Assembly (NCBI GenBank): GCA_963576735.1
Contig: OY755178.1
Location: 8,618,001 to 8,682,000, forward strand
DNA length: 64,000 bases
Direction: 5' to 3'
Origin: Bedellia somnulentella
Lineage: Eukaryota > Arthropoda > Insecta > Lepidoptera > Bedelliidae
Of this stretch, positions 10,139 to 20,458 are shown piece after piece; within the stretch, counting starts at the first letter, position 1; each line of letters begins with the position of its first letter. A program made the position numbers and the translations under genes. A model generated the notes under the pieces. The model was not told the origin of the DNA and did not search any database. It saw only the letters and a program-made list of their open reading frames with translations.

Positions 10139-10616
10139 CTGCAAACATTTTTAGCACTTTGACTTATTTTACTGACTGGACTCAGACTGACTCTGCGAGC
10201 TTTAAATTTTTTAATTTTTTTAAATAATATTTGTATCTAATTATTTTATTTACGTGTTCTTTTATTGTTTTAAGTTTTAATTGTACAAGCACTTTTTACA
10301 CATGTATGTCTCTCTGTTTGTTTTGTTATTTATTTATCTCTGTTTTGTATTATATAATTTGTACTTTCGCCGGCCGAATTAAATTGTATGGCATTGGCTG
10401 AAAATCAGCGCCACGGTTGGTGACATCATCATCTGTGGCAACATGCTGAGCCAGTGACCAATTCACTGCATAGGGCTTCTTTATTATTTATTTTTTACTT
10501 ATTTTTTTTTTGTTGTTATTGTGTTACACTGTGTTTTATTTGTACGTTTTATTTGTTGTGTATTTCCCTGTGCACTGAATAAAGCTTTTTTCTTTCTTTC
10601 TTTCTTTCTTTCTAAG
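10139..10616 (+). other. LINE 3' UTR and (TTTC)n tail
   Basis: Non-coding, T-rich, with AATAAA at 10578 and a run of TTTC repeats to about 10616. ACTTTCGCCGG at 10373-10383 is the inverse complement of CCGGCGAAAGT at 3746-3756 in the 5' UTR. Confidence 0.7.
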
Positions 10617-10754
10617 TTTTACTGTCATAAACGACTTTAAAAAATCTAGATATTTTATGTAAGTGCATAATAACAGAATTTTATAAATATGTATTTTTTT
10701 TATTTTGAGTTCTAAGTAACTACCATTTTAATTCAGGCTGAATTATAATTATTT

Positions 10755-11007
10755 GCCGTGTAGTGCAGGTTTAGAATGTCACTACCCCATTCTACACTTC
10801 TTCCCACGGGTGTCGTAAGAAGCGACTAAGGGTATGGGGCTTTTTTAAGTGGTCTTTGGGCGATGCGGTTGGAGACCCTTTACCAACGATACTTTGTTTC
10901 TACCATCTTGTCTCCTGTCAACTTCCAAATGTAGCTGAGGAGTTTCTAGCTCTTAAGCTCTGGCTACTCCCTTTTGGGATTTACTGCCGTGAGTATATAT
11001 ATGTATT
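10755..11007 (+). mobile_element. SINE family B copy, near full length
   Basis: Starts GCCGTGTAGTGCAGG and ends CCGTGAGTATATATATGTA. It contains the GGTTGGAGACCC block (B-box-like) and the terminal TCTGGCTACTCCC domain. Somewhat decayed; no clear duplication. Confidence 0.85.
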
Positions 11008-11255
11008 CAAAAGTAATTGTTATAATTCGGAAATACTTAAATTAATATATATAATATATATATTAAATAATTAAACTTAAAACAACAATTTTTATTTATT
11101 TTTGATAGCTTGGGGTAGAATCGCGAAATATGAACTATTTTTGAAAGACAGGTTTATAAATTAGTTACAACTTTATTAAGGCTGAAATATGTCATGGCTT
11201 AAAACACTCACAAATATACAATTAAATCAAAGATAATTTTATTTTTATTTAGGAA

Positions 11256-11504
11256 ACATACATACATACATATACTCCCGGCTATAAATCCCTTGAAGGG
11301 GTAGCCAGAGCTAAGGAATTAGAAATTCCTCGGCCACTTTTGGAAAATTGAGTGGGGAAAAGATGGTAAAGTAAAGGTTGTTGGTGATGGGTCTCCAACC
11401 GCATCGACCAAAAATCCCTTAAAAGCTCCAATACCGTTAGTCGCCTGTTACGTTCACCCATCGGTAGAAACGGGGTAGTGCTATTCTAAGCCGACACTAC
11501 ACGG
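11256..11504 (-). mobile_element. SINE family B copy, near full length
   Basis: Minus orientation: (ACAT)n at the left, then ATACTCCCGGCTATAAATCCC, and CCGACACTACACGG at the right, which is the family's 5' end. No clear duplication was seen. Confidence 0.88.
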
Positions 11505-12974
11505 ACAGTTAGTTAAATCGTTTATAAAATTATTTTTAACCCAAAAGTTCTACAGATTAATAATAGACTTTTCTACAGATTAATAATAGACCCTTCGAGC
11601 TTCGTGTTTTGCTACCAAATTCGGTCTCCACCATAATTTTTATGATGAAAATGTTGTTCTTTAAAACCAATCATCAAAGACTGAATGTACTAATGAAGTA
11701 GAAATAACAGTTCTACTGAATTGAAGCTACATAACAAATTTATTTTCCTCAAATTATTATATTTATAAAATTGTGTAACAATGGTGTTGGAAAATACCCT
11801 ACAAAAACAAAGACTTAAAAATACTTAAGCTGCGAAGAAAGACAATATAAAATACGATCAAAAGAAACGTTGAAAAGAAAATCCAAATGCGAAAATATTA
11901 GCGTTCATAACTTACCTTGTTGATTATATTACAGCATCAAACACCAAACGATTCGTTTTGATACAACTCGGTAACTTGAAAACGCCCCAAAACCACAATT
12001 CGCGCGAAATTTCAGGAATTCACTTGCGTCAGTACGTGCAGGTTTATTGGGTATTTTCTTTTATTTGTTCATGATAGCAAATATCATTTAATACAATATC
12101 TATGGAACGAGACGAGTGGTGGGTGACGCGCCGTGAGGGGCACTGACCAAGCGAAGCCTTCTGCGCCGCGACGCCCCTTGATAACGAACTGCAACCGCAG
12201 ATATGACACTTGATTGAATTATTTTTGCATGATTTCTTAAATTGTTCATCATATTTTGGTTTTCTTATTTATAATACTGTTAGTTAAAATTTATTTATAG
12301 AAACTTTTTTATTGTTAAAATGTTGCTGTTAAACTTTGATTAAGTAGAGAACAGAATAAAATAAGTTATACAACAAACTTTAAAATGTATTATTATTCTC
12401 CTTGTTTTAAGACATATTTTTTTTTCTTACGTATCTACATTTAAAATCTAAGAATTATCAATGCAAACCATAGTGGAATCAAAGAAACATGAACCAACTA
12501 AGGATTTAATATTAGTCTCTTCTGCGCACAGCGTAGTGTTTTTCGGGTAGGGCGGGCGGGGGCGGCTGACTCGATACGTTGCGCGGAAGAGCCTCCGCGC
12601 GCCCTTTCACGCTCCACCATTGTGCATCGACAGCTTTTTCATACGCCGTTACAAACATGCTATTACCAATTAATTGAAAATCACCGAGTAATGGTTTTTA
12701 ATTTTCTTATACCAAGAGTAGTTTGTGAAACTAGATGTCAAATTTTTTTATTCTTTAAATTTGTCAAGATTTACGAAGTTAATTTCCCGAAGAACCGACA
12801 GATCTTATGGACCTCATGTTAAATTTCTGTCTCCTTTGTCTGTCTGATCTGTATCTCTGTTAACAGTATTCATGTTGTATATATTTATTTCCTACACTTC
12901 GCATGAATTTAAGTAAGATCACATAGTAATATGATCCAATACAAGTCTGCATCAGTTAGTTATTTATGTATCAA
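11505..12974. other. no gene; two GC-rich patches
   Basis: AT-rich with no recognisable coding exon. Two short GC-rich patches stand out: 12108-12180 (GACGCGCCGTGAGGGG) and 12530-12615 (GTAGGGCGGGCGGGGGCGG, then CCTCCGCGCGCCC). They could be promoter-like CpG patches or remnants of a GC-rich repeat. I see no nearby ORF to which they belong. Confidence 0.4.
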
Positions 12975-13340
12975 TAACATAGCATAAACGTTCACGCCGT
13001 TTATCCCCGAAGGGGTTGGCAGAGGTACTAATACTTGTAAACAACAAATGACAGCGCCACCTTTTGTCCAAAGTAGATACCCACGTATTGCTTAGACAGT
13101 GTACTCACGTGATAGGGGGCAGGCCTATTGCCGTTTTGTACGAATCCACTGTCAGATGGCTAAGTACAACTCGGTCATGTGGGTTTCCTCACGATGTTTT
13201 CCTCACCGTTAACAACCATGATAAATTAACCACACATATGACTTTAGAAAAGACAAATTGGTGTAGGCCCGAACCGGGATTTGAACTAACGCCTGTCTGT
13301 TTACGGGCACACTGTTCTACCCATTGAACTATCATGTTGT
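12975..13340 (-). mobile_element. SINE family A copy, full length
   Basis: Minus orientation. At the left is the CATAACATAGCATAA tail, then AACGTTCACGCCG and CCCCGAAGGGGTTGGC. At the right is the tRNA-like head; read on the minus strand it has TGATAGTTCAATGGGTAG (A box) and GTTCAAATCCCGG (B box). Diverged from the other copies in the head. Confidence 0.88.
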
Positions 13341-13754
13341 CAATATATCAATGTATCAGTATTCTTAGTAATAAAGTTTTACCTTTTTTCTTTCATATTT
13401 ATAACTTTACCTAAATGTTGGGAATATAATATTTAAAAATATTGGTAATTTCAAAATATATACATTGATAATTTCGTAATATATCCACGTCTGTCGGCCT
13501 GTAACGTCTACCTTTAAATATAAGTCAGCTCCTTCCCAGACATACATATTAGTATGCGTGTTCCAACAGGTGGGTCCCCTAAACCCTTTTATCACCTTGC
13601 TATCAGTATTTTCAAACCAGTGAACTTCTACGACTACGTCTCACTGCATTTATTTGCTCAGGTGTATACCTCTGTATTTATATCTTAAATGGTGAGCAAA
13701 GTGCGAGTTTAGGTTATAAAAATATGATGTTTCAATAGGGAATTTATAACAATA

Positions 13755-14105
13755 CTAGCTGGACCGGCAAACGCTGATTTGCCATATAAATTATTTCCAG
13801 GGAATGTCTAGTCGATAAAATAAAAATAAAATGTTATGAATTAGGAGTATAAAAAATAGTTATAAACCAATAGGTTAGAGAACATTACAAACTTTATTTT
13901 ACCATCTTTTCCCCACACAATTTTCCAAAAGTGGCTGAGAAATTTCTGATTTCTTGGCTCTGGCTACCCCTTCTAGGGATTTATAGCCGTGAGTATATGT
14001 ATGTATGTATGTATGTTAGAGAATACTCAGACCTGCGCATAAATTGGTTCAGCCGTTTCGGAGAAGTTTGGTGACAAACACTGCGACACGCGAATTTCAT
14101 ATAAT
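13755..14105 (+). mobile_element. RTE-type repeat remnant interrupted by SINE B
   Basis: AGCTGGACCGGCAAACGCTG and GCCATATAAATTATTTCC at the left, and TTGGTTCAGCCGTTTCGGAG with ACACGCGAATTTCATAT at the right, are the ends of an RTE-type 3' repeat common in Lepidoptera. A truncated SINE B (13883-14014) sits in the middle. Confidence 0.65.
13883..14014 (+). mobile_element. SINE family B copy, 5' truncated, with duplication
   Basis: Contains only the 3' half (TTTATTTTACCATCTTTTCC through CCGTGAGTATATGTATG). It is flanked by GTTAGAGAA at 13874-13882 and 14015-14023, a target duplication. About nine unmatched bases lie between the left duplication and the conserved body. Confidence 0.85.
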
Positions 14106-14252
14106 ACATTTATTCTGAGAAACCCTCTTTGTGTCATCAAAACTTGTGTGCCTTTTAATTTATTATTTTTAGCTGAAAAAATAATTAAGGTATACTTTTA
14201 TTGAACTACTAACATTTGTTGAGGTTATGAATTCTATTATAATATATATTAT

Positions 14253-14502
14253 GCTGTGTAGTGTTGGCTTAGAATAGCACTACCCCATTTCTTCCGGTGG
14301 GTGTACGTAAGAGGCGACTAACGGTATTGGGACTTTTAAGGGATTTTTGGGCGATGCGGTTGGAGACCCATCACCATCAACCTTTATTTTTACCATCTTT
14401 TCCCCACTATCATTTCCAAAAGTGGCTGAGGAATTTCTAATTCCTTAGCTCTGGCTACCCCTTCTAGGGATTTACAGCCGTGAGTATATGTATGTATGTA
14501 TG
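14253..14502 (+). mobile_element. SINE family B copy, full length, with duplication
   Basis: From GCTGTGTAGTGTTGGCTTAG to CCGTGAGTATATGTATG and an (ATGT)n tail. Flanked by TATGAATTCTA at 14226-14236 and 14503-14513. An AT-rich 16-bp stretch separates the left duplication from the conserved 5' end. One of the best copies for defining the family. Confidence 0.92.
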
Positions 14503-14800
14503 TATGAATTCTACATAAATGTCTTCACGGTTAGTTCCCAGCAATAGGTAGCCTGTGATACATACCATTCCTAAGAAGCCGAAGAAAATGTTAAAATAAA
14601 AAAAATAAAGAAACCACGAGTCACGTCGGTCACGTCATACGATATTGTCGTGGAAATTATATAATGCTATTCGAAGCCGTGGTATCAGTCAAAGTATGAG
14701 TTATATTTATACTTATTGTTTAAAGAACAATGGCGGATTTTAAGAGGCTCTGGTTTCACGTTGTTCGAGAGTTATTGACTGTGTACATAGACAGTTTATA

Positions 14801-14945
14801 CTGTGTAGTGTCGGCATAGAATAATACTAATTCATTTCTTCTCACGAGTGTCGTAAGAGGTATCTAAGGGATTTGGGGCTCTTGAGTGGTTGTTCGGCGA
14901 TGATGTGGCTGATGACCCCTCACCGACCATCCTATATTTTACAAT
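14801..14945 (+). mobile_element. SINE family B, 5' half only
   Basis: CTGTGTAGTGTCGGCATAG through GTGTCGTAAGAGG and GATGACCCCTCACCGACCA; the 3' half is missing. A decayed copy. Confidence 0.75.
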
Positions 14946-15614
14946 AGATTATTTTCAGACACACCCGCACTCCATGCCCAAGATAGTTTTTTAATAACTT
15001 TATTAAGGCCGATATTCATTGCAAAAACTAATTAATTATGACCGTTTAAGTGGTCGAGAAAAATGCCTAAATATATTAGTATTCGTTTATTCCTTTTTTA
15101 TCCAAAAACTCCGTATTTTGTGTTAATATAACATGCGACGTTACGTATATTGTGTAGAGAATAAGTACCTCTGCCACTCTTTCAGGGATCCACGTCACTA
15201 GTGATATTTCCATGTCACCAACTTTCGCTATTTTTCTATAGTTATTGGAAACGATTCAGGAAAGAGCGCTGCATATTTCATTGCAATGTTTGATGTAGTG
15301 GTTTCACAGTCATTTTATTGCTGCAGAGCTGTACTTTTATATTGGTCACATGTGGGAGATATTGGGGCATGCACAAATACAATATCGTGCCACATGTGCG
15401 CTTAATTTTATGCTTTCAGATGAAAAATGGAAGCGTCTATGTTCAACGTTGGTTATGATATTTCTAGCTCGTCATCTGAAGTCACTATAGGTGTAAAGTT
15501 CGACGGATGTGTATTTTTTTCTAAAGTATTTCTGGGCATATTCATCATTATTACTACAGCTCACCTTATGCCATAAACAGGGTTGTTCCATTATAACTTA
15601 GAATAATAAATGCA
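14946..15614. other. no gene seen
   Basis: AT-rich sequence without an assignable ORF, RNA or repeat. Confidence 0.4.
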
Positions 15615-15615
15615 A

Positions 15616-15725
15616 TTGCTTAGAATAGCACCACACATTTCTTACGGTGGGTGTAAGTAAGAGGCGACTAACGGTATTGGGTTGCAGTTGGAGAACCATC
15701 ACCAACAACCTTATTATATATCTAT
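15616..15725 (+). mobile_element. SINE family B fragment with (TA)n
   Basis: TTGCTTAGAATAGCACCACA, AGAGGCGACTAACGGTATTG and GGAGAACCATCACCAACAAC match the 5' half of family B. An internal piece is deleted, and a (TA)n microsatellite follows at 15716-15742. Confidence 0.7.
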
Positions 15726-15742
15726 ATATATATATATATATA

Positions 15743-16258
15743 AATCGCGAAAGACATCTTGCGTCCTTCCAAACTACCACCCTGTGGCGTCCACTGAATG
15801 CAGTGAGATTTTTAATGTTTCCGATGCGTATATAAGATGTTCCAATAAGTATCATATCATTAGTCGACTTCGAATTTCATTTAAGCATTAAATGGTCATA
15901 TTCAAATTAAATATTGCCAGCTGATTTTTGTGCGTCCGTTCACTCTTAAATCTTTCTTGCACACTGAATACTTGCGTATACCTTCAATACACTGCATGCA
16001 CATTCCCGCCTCCGTCCGAATGTACATTTATATCAAGTCCGTATAATGCTCTGCATATATCATTGTGATTGTAATGACTAAATAACATCCATCTACTATT
16101 GAATTCAGATTGCTTCCGAATACTGTTTTTGAATAATTGAGTCCAGATTGCAAACCAAGTGGCTTCCACCTATATTAAGGATTATAATGACTCCAGGAAC
16201 AGATAATTAATAATGAGCACACAATAGTGACAATACCTATGAAAATCTTAAAAAGCAA
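15743..16258. other. no gene seen
   Basis: No assignable ORF, RNA gene or repeat. Short overlapping ORFs on both strands here show no family features. Confidence 0.35.
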
Positions 16259-16259
16259 T

Positions 16260-16440
16260 ATAACCATGATAGCTCAGTGGGTAGAACACCAGTTATCGTG
16301 CAAACGACTAAGGTTCAAATCCCAGATCGGGCCTAAACGAATTGTCACGGGTCTTTTGTTGTGGTTAATTTCTCGTTCGTGATGTTCAGAAGTTTTAGTA
16401 CCTCTAATTACACCTTCAGGGACATCCACAATTTTGTCAA
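16260..16440 (+). mobile_element. SINE family A, tRNA-like head plus shortened body
   Basis: ACCATGATAGCTCAGTGGGT (A box TAGCTCAGTGG), TCGTGCAAACGACTAAGGTT and GTTCAAATCCCAG (B box) form the head. The body jumps to GATGTTCAGAAGTTTTAGTA and CACCTTCAGGGACAT, so about 150 bp of the middle are missing. Confidence 0.8.
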
Positions 16441-16786
16441 TTGACAATTTTGTCTTCAGAAAATGAATCATAATCATTATTCAATAATGTTTGATGTAGC
16501 TCTTTCCAAGCATATAACATTTATTAATTAAATATTGTTTTAATTTGGTTTTGAACGATCGATGTCGGATATTGAATTTATGTTATCACCACCCTACACC
16601 ACATGTTTAAAAAATCCTTCGTCATACTTTGCCCCGCTGTCTGCCTTTTCGATCAAGACCTTAACCATCAAAATCGGTTGAGCGGTTGCTGAGTTTTACG
16701 AACAAAATGTTTGATATTTGTCCGATTAAATATAAAAGAGGATTCGTTGGGAATACTATTATAAATATTTACAGGACAGGTTAGTT
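16441..16786. other. no gene; possible RTE-type remnant
   Basis: AT-rich. About 16660-16740 (AACCATCAAAATCGGTTGAG, then CGGTTGCTGAGTTTTACG) resembles a decayed RTE-type LINE 3' segment. Nothing else is assignable. Confidence 0.35.
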
Positions 16787-17425
16787 TGTATGTATAAACA
16801 AGTAAGCTCAGAGGCACGGGCTGGTGTGAAGTCCGGGGTTTGGACAGGTAAATACTTATTATCAGGTTAGCTCAGGCATGGGCTGGTATGAACAGGTAAG
16901 TCCGGAGTTGGACAGGTAAGTACGTTTTTGGTACTTGGTAAGCTCAGAGGCATGGCCTGGTAAAAACAGGTAAGTCCGGAGTTGGACAGGTAAGTACGTT
17001 TTATCAGGTAAGCTCAGAAGCATGGGCTGGTATGAACAGGTAAGTCCGGAGTTGGACAGGTAAGTACGTATTATCAGGTAAGCTCAGGCATGGGCTGGTA
17101 TGAACAAGTAAGTCCGGAGTTAGACAGGTAAGTACGTATTATCAGGTAAGCTCAGAGGCATAGGCTGGTATGAACAGGTAAGTCCGGAGTTGGACAGGTA
17201 AGTACGTTTTTGGTATTTGGTAAGCTCAGAGGCATGGGCTGGTAAAAACAGGTAAGTCCGGAGTTGGACAGGTAAGTACGTTATATCAGGTAAGCTCAGA
17301 AGCATGGGCTGGTATGAACAGGTAAGTCTGGAGTTGAACAGGTAAGTGCGTATTATAAGGCAAGCTCAGAGGCAAGGGCTGGTATGCACAGGTAAGTATG
17401 TATTAACAGGTAAACTCTTCTTAGA
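16787..17425. repeat. minisatellite of splice-donor motifs, ~68-71 bp unit
   Basis: About nine imperfect tandem units. A unit has three related segments: ACAGGTAAGTCCGGAGTTGG, ACAGGTAAGTACGTATTATC and AGGTAAGCTCAGAGGCATGG followed by CTGGTATGA. The sequence CAGGTAAGT, the consensus 5' splice site, occurs exactly 14 times on the plus strand, and CAGGTAAGC four more times. A variant unit with GTTTTTGGTAYTTGG and GGTAAAAACAGG recurs 282 bp apart (16931 and 17213), followed each time by the same AGAAGCATGGG variant, so there is a four-unit higher-order repeat. Short minus-strand ORFs here are products of the repeat, not genes. Confidence 0.95.
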
Positions 17426-18679
17426 TGCACAGACTAGAGTGAACATGTAGGTTTAAAGGCAGAAAGAGGAAGTTTCATGATACGTATAATCTAATAGTAG
17501 TCATTTAAATTAAATTAAATAAATAAAATTATGTAGTCGACATACGGAATAATAGGCGTATTGTAATTTAAAATAATCATAGTTTTATTACTAATTTTAC
17601 AAAAAAATTGTAAATAAACATAGGTTTTCAATCAACAAATAAACGCAATTTAAATTGATATAACCATAAACATAAATTTGCTCTGTCATGCCTAGTAACG
17701 AAATAGACTAAATTATCAACAGCAATCAGTCTTCATTACAATGGAATATGTGTTTTTTATAATACAAGTAAAACAAATCAGTAGCGGATTTCACAACCCA
17801 ATGCAATGTTGATCTTGTTTTACATATCAACAAGAAATGTAAACTCCCTCGACAACCTGAACGACGTCTGCTAATTACTTTTGTTTAAAATTTTGTGAAA
17901 AAAATGGATATCTAAACATAAAAATAAAAAAATAAACTTAATTATGAGCGTCAATCATTATTAGAATTTTGTTAAAAAGTGATAACTAAACATAGAAATA
18001 TTTTTTTAAACAATTTCAGCTTTTCTTAATTATTAAACATAAATCGGCTCTGCCTTTGCCTAAAAATTACACTTATTTAAATTATTAACGTCAATCAGTC
18101 TTAAAATTTTGATTTAAAAAAGATAACTAAACATAGAAATATATTTTTAACAATGTTAGCTTTTCTTAATAATTAAACATAAATGGGCTCTGCCTTTATA
18201 TTTATTAATAAAATAAACTTAATTATGAACGTCAATCAGACTTCAATAAAATGGAACATTGATTTTTTTATTAAAATAAAAATTATTAACAGGCTACAAT
18301 GACCAGTCTCATGATTGGTTGGATGATTGGCTCATGATGCTGTTGGATATATCTTCAGTAGTTATAAACTCGATAAACGGACAACCCTCTTAATTCTTTA
18401 TTTAATCCTTTGTTTAAAAATGGTTCTAAAGGCAAATGCTTATATGTATAATTGCGGTAATATCAGTAAAATCAATTTTAAACAAAGTTTAATTCATCAG
18501 ATAAAGTTATGAAATAAATTATACTAAGATTCATTTAAGAAAAAGCAGCTGAAACGGACCTTAAAACCAGGGTATTTATATAAAATCAATTCAAACATAA
18601 TAAAGTATCTTAATCATTGGTATGCATTAACAAATTAAACATTTTTTAAATAAAACCTACGATTTTTAAATAGAGTTAA
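17426..18679. other. no gene; AT-rich direct repeats
   Basis: Very AT-rich. It contains diverged direct repeats of a ~140-bp unit with blocks such as GATAACTAAACATAGAAATA and AAACATAAATSGGCTCTGCC (about 17600-18240), suggesting an old tandem array. No coding potential seen. Confidence 0.55.
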
Positions 18680-18704
18680 TATTTTGAACGAATACTGAAT
18701 ATTT

Positions 18705-18951
18705 GCCGTGTAGTGCCGGCATAGAATGTCGCTACCCCTTTCTACCCATGGGTGTCGTAAGAGGCGACTAAGGGTATTGGGGCTTTTTATTGGATTTTTG
18801 GGCGATGTGGTTGGAGACCCATCACCAAAAACCATTATTTTACGATCTTTTCCCCACTCAACTTTCAAAAGTGGCTGAGGAATTTATAATTCCTTAGCTC
18901 TGGCTACCCCTTCTAGGGAATTATAGCCGTGAGTATAAGTATGTATGTATG
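18705..18951 (+). mobile_element. SINE family B copy, full length, 16-bp duplication
   Basis: GCCGTGTAGTGCCGGCATAG to CCGTGAGTATAAGTATG with an (ATGT)n tail. Flanked by TATTTTGAACGAATAC at 18680-18695 and 18952-18967, a 16-bp target duplication. Nine unmatched bases lie between the left duplication and the conserved 5' end. Confidence 0.94.
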
Positions 18952-19304
18952 TATTTTGAACGAATACCTTTATTTTTAGGCAGTCTGTATTCTTAAGTAA
19001 ATCTACATGTTGTTCTTTTAGTTTCTCACATTCGTTTCTTTTAGGCGATTGGTGATTTTTTTATGTGATGTTTAAAGTATTTTGTAACTACGTCCTTTTG
19101 TTCCTTTGTCCAAGTTACGAACGTTCTTTTTGTTCCTTTTCGTATTTTTTTGTCGTTACTTAATTGAGACATAATCTTTGTTTTTTGAACGTCAAATTTT
19201 AACTTAATACTAAGTTAAAGTAAGTTTACTTCGGATTCGGAAGGTGTTTTGTTGAGAGGAGAACCCGTAAGAAACTCGTCAACACACATCTTTTATTACG
19301 TCCA

Positions 19305-20183
19305 TTACAATTTTGGTGTTAGCCCGGAAACATCCTGCACAGAGCCCTGATGACACCAAGCCACTTCATCATTAATGTAATCATTGACATTGTAATAGGC
19401 TTTCGAACTAAGATTTCTTTTAACTGCTGCTTTGAATTTTGTTTCTGATAAATTTAAAATGTCCTCAGGTATTTTATAACACATTTTTACGCATAATCCC
19501 ATGAAAGATGTATTTACTTTTGACAATCTGTATTTTGGTACTGATATTTTTTTGTTGTCTCTCAGGTTTCGAATATGTCTGTCACCATTTTTCACAAAAG
19601 AGGCTTGATTCTTTCTCACATACATAATATTTTCATAAATATATTGACATGGCAGTGTCATTATATTTATTGTTTTAAACAATTCCCCCAGGGAATCTCG
19701 GGATCTCAAATTGTATATAGCTCTTATTGCTCTCTTTTGGAGAATAAATATGGAACCAACATCAGCTGCTCTGCCCCAGAGTAAAATACCGTAAGACATT
19801 ACACTATGAAAATAGCTGTAATAAACTAATCGAGCTGTCTGTACGTCTGTCAAATGTCTTATTTTCCTAACGGCATATGCAGCACTACTTAGCCTGCCAG
19901 CTAGTGAGCTAATGTGGGGTCCCCATTGGAGCTTGGAGTCCAGAGTTATCCCTAAGAAAACTGTGTTATCAAAAAATACTAACTTTTCATTATTTAAAAT
20001 TATTTCGTTATCAACGCACCTAACATTAGGTAATGCAAATTTAATGCATTTGGTTTTATTACTATTTAGTACAAGATTATTGGAAGCAAACCATGTTTGA
20101 ATCTGTGAAACCTTTTTATTCACCTCGTCAATATTCTGATTATTTCTTTCAACGTCAAATACTAAAGAAATATTTAACGGCAA
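19305..20183 (-). pseudogene. LINE ORF2 C-terminal part
   Basis: 292 codons on the minus strand from LNISLVFDVERN to the stop at 19305. It includes the post-catalytic RT blocks WFASNNLVLNSNKTKCIKF, FLGITLDSKLQWGPHI and RLSSAAYAVRKIR, and the C-terminal YFHSVMSYGILLWG, LQKRAIRAIYNLRSRDS region. It aligns along its length with the C-terminus of the ORF2 at 39195-41891. Its apparent N-terminus is a broken edge: the segment carrying the two catalytic aspartates (FADD) is missing between here and 20458. The first ATG is therefore not a real start. Confidence 0.9.
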
Positions 20184-20198
20184 ATAATTAATTTAAAC

Positions 20199-20445
20199 AT
20201 ACATACATACATATACTCACGGCTATAAATCCCTAGAAGGGGTAGCCAGAGCTAAGGAATTAGAAATTCCTCAGCCACTTTTGGAAGTTGAGTGGGGAAA
20301 AGATGATAAGAATAAAGGTTTTTGGTGATGGGTCTCCAACCGCATCGCCCAAAACTCCAATAAAAAGCCCCAATACCCTTAGTCGCCTCTTACGACACCC
20401 GTGGGTAGAAAGGGGTAGCGACATTCTAAGCCGGCACTACACGGC
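20199..20445 (-). mobile_element. SINE family B copy, full length, 13-bp duplication inside LINE
   Basis: 247 bp, minus orientation, with a 13-bp duplication AATTAATTTAAAC at 20186-20198 and 20446-20458. Here the duplication directly abuts GCCGTGTAGTGCCGG, fixing the family's 5' end. At the other end it directly abuts the (ATGT)n tail. It inserted after the LINE, so family B was active more recently than this LINE. Confidence 0.96.
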
Positions 20446-20458
20446 AATTAATTTAAAC

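Larger units (their letters stand above)
3743..10616 (+). mobile_element. CR1/Jockey-group LINE with PHD-FP ORF1, interrupted by hAT element
   Basis: Full-length-looking non-LTR retrotransposon, about 5 kb once the 1849-bp hAT insertion (7857-9705) is discounted. Order: 5' UTR (3743-4091), ORF1 (4092-5048), 400-bp spacer, ORF2 with endonuclease and reverse transcriptase (5450-7856, continuing 9706-10138), 3' UTR, and a (TTTC)n tail at about 10588-10616 after an AATAAA at 10578. No convincing target-site duplication was found, and the 5' limit is inferred from the T run ending at 3742. Both ORFs are open up to the hAT insertion, so that insertion is the only obvious lesion. This copy therefore died recently. 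Confidence 0.88.

Noticed and set aside
3743..10616. Target-site duplication for the LINE
   Set aside because: Flanks at 3730 and 10617 were compared; no convincing repeat longer than a few bases was seen.
17120..17305. Minus-strand ORF of 61 codons
   Set aside because: It is simply the translation of the tandem repeat (LPxxTYLPV-type repeats) and has no start or context of a gene.
16787..17425. CRISPR-like array of regularly spaced repeats
   Set aside because: The units are contiguous and imperfect with no unique spacers, and the genome is animal; it is a minisatellite.
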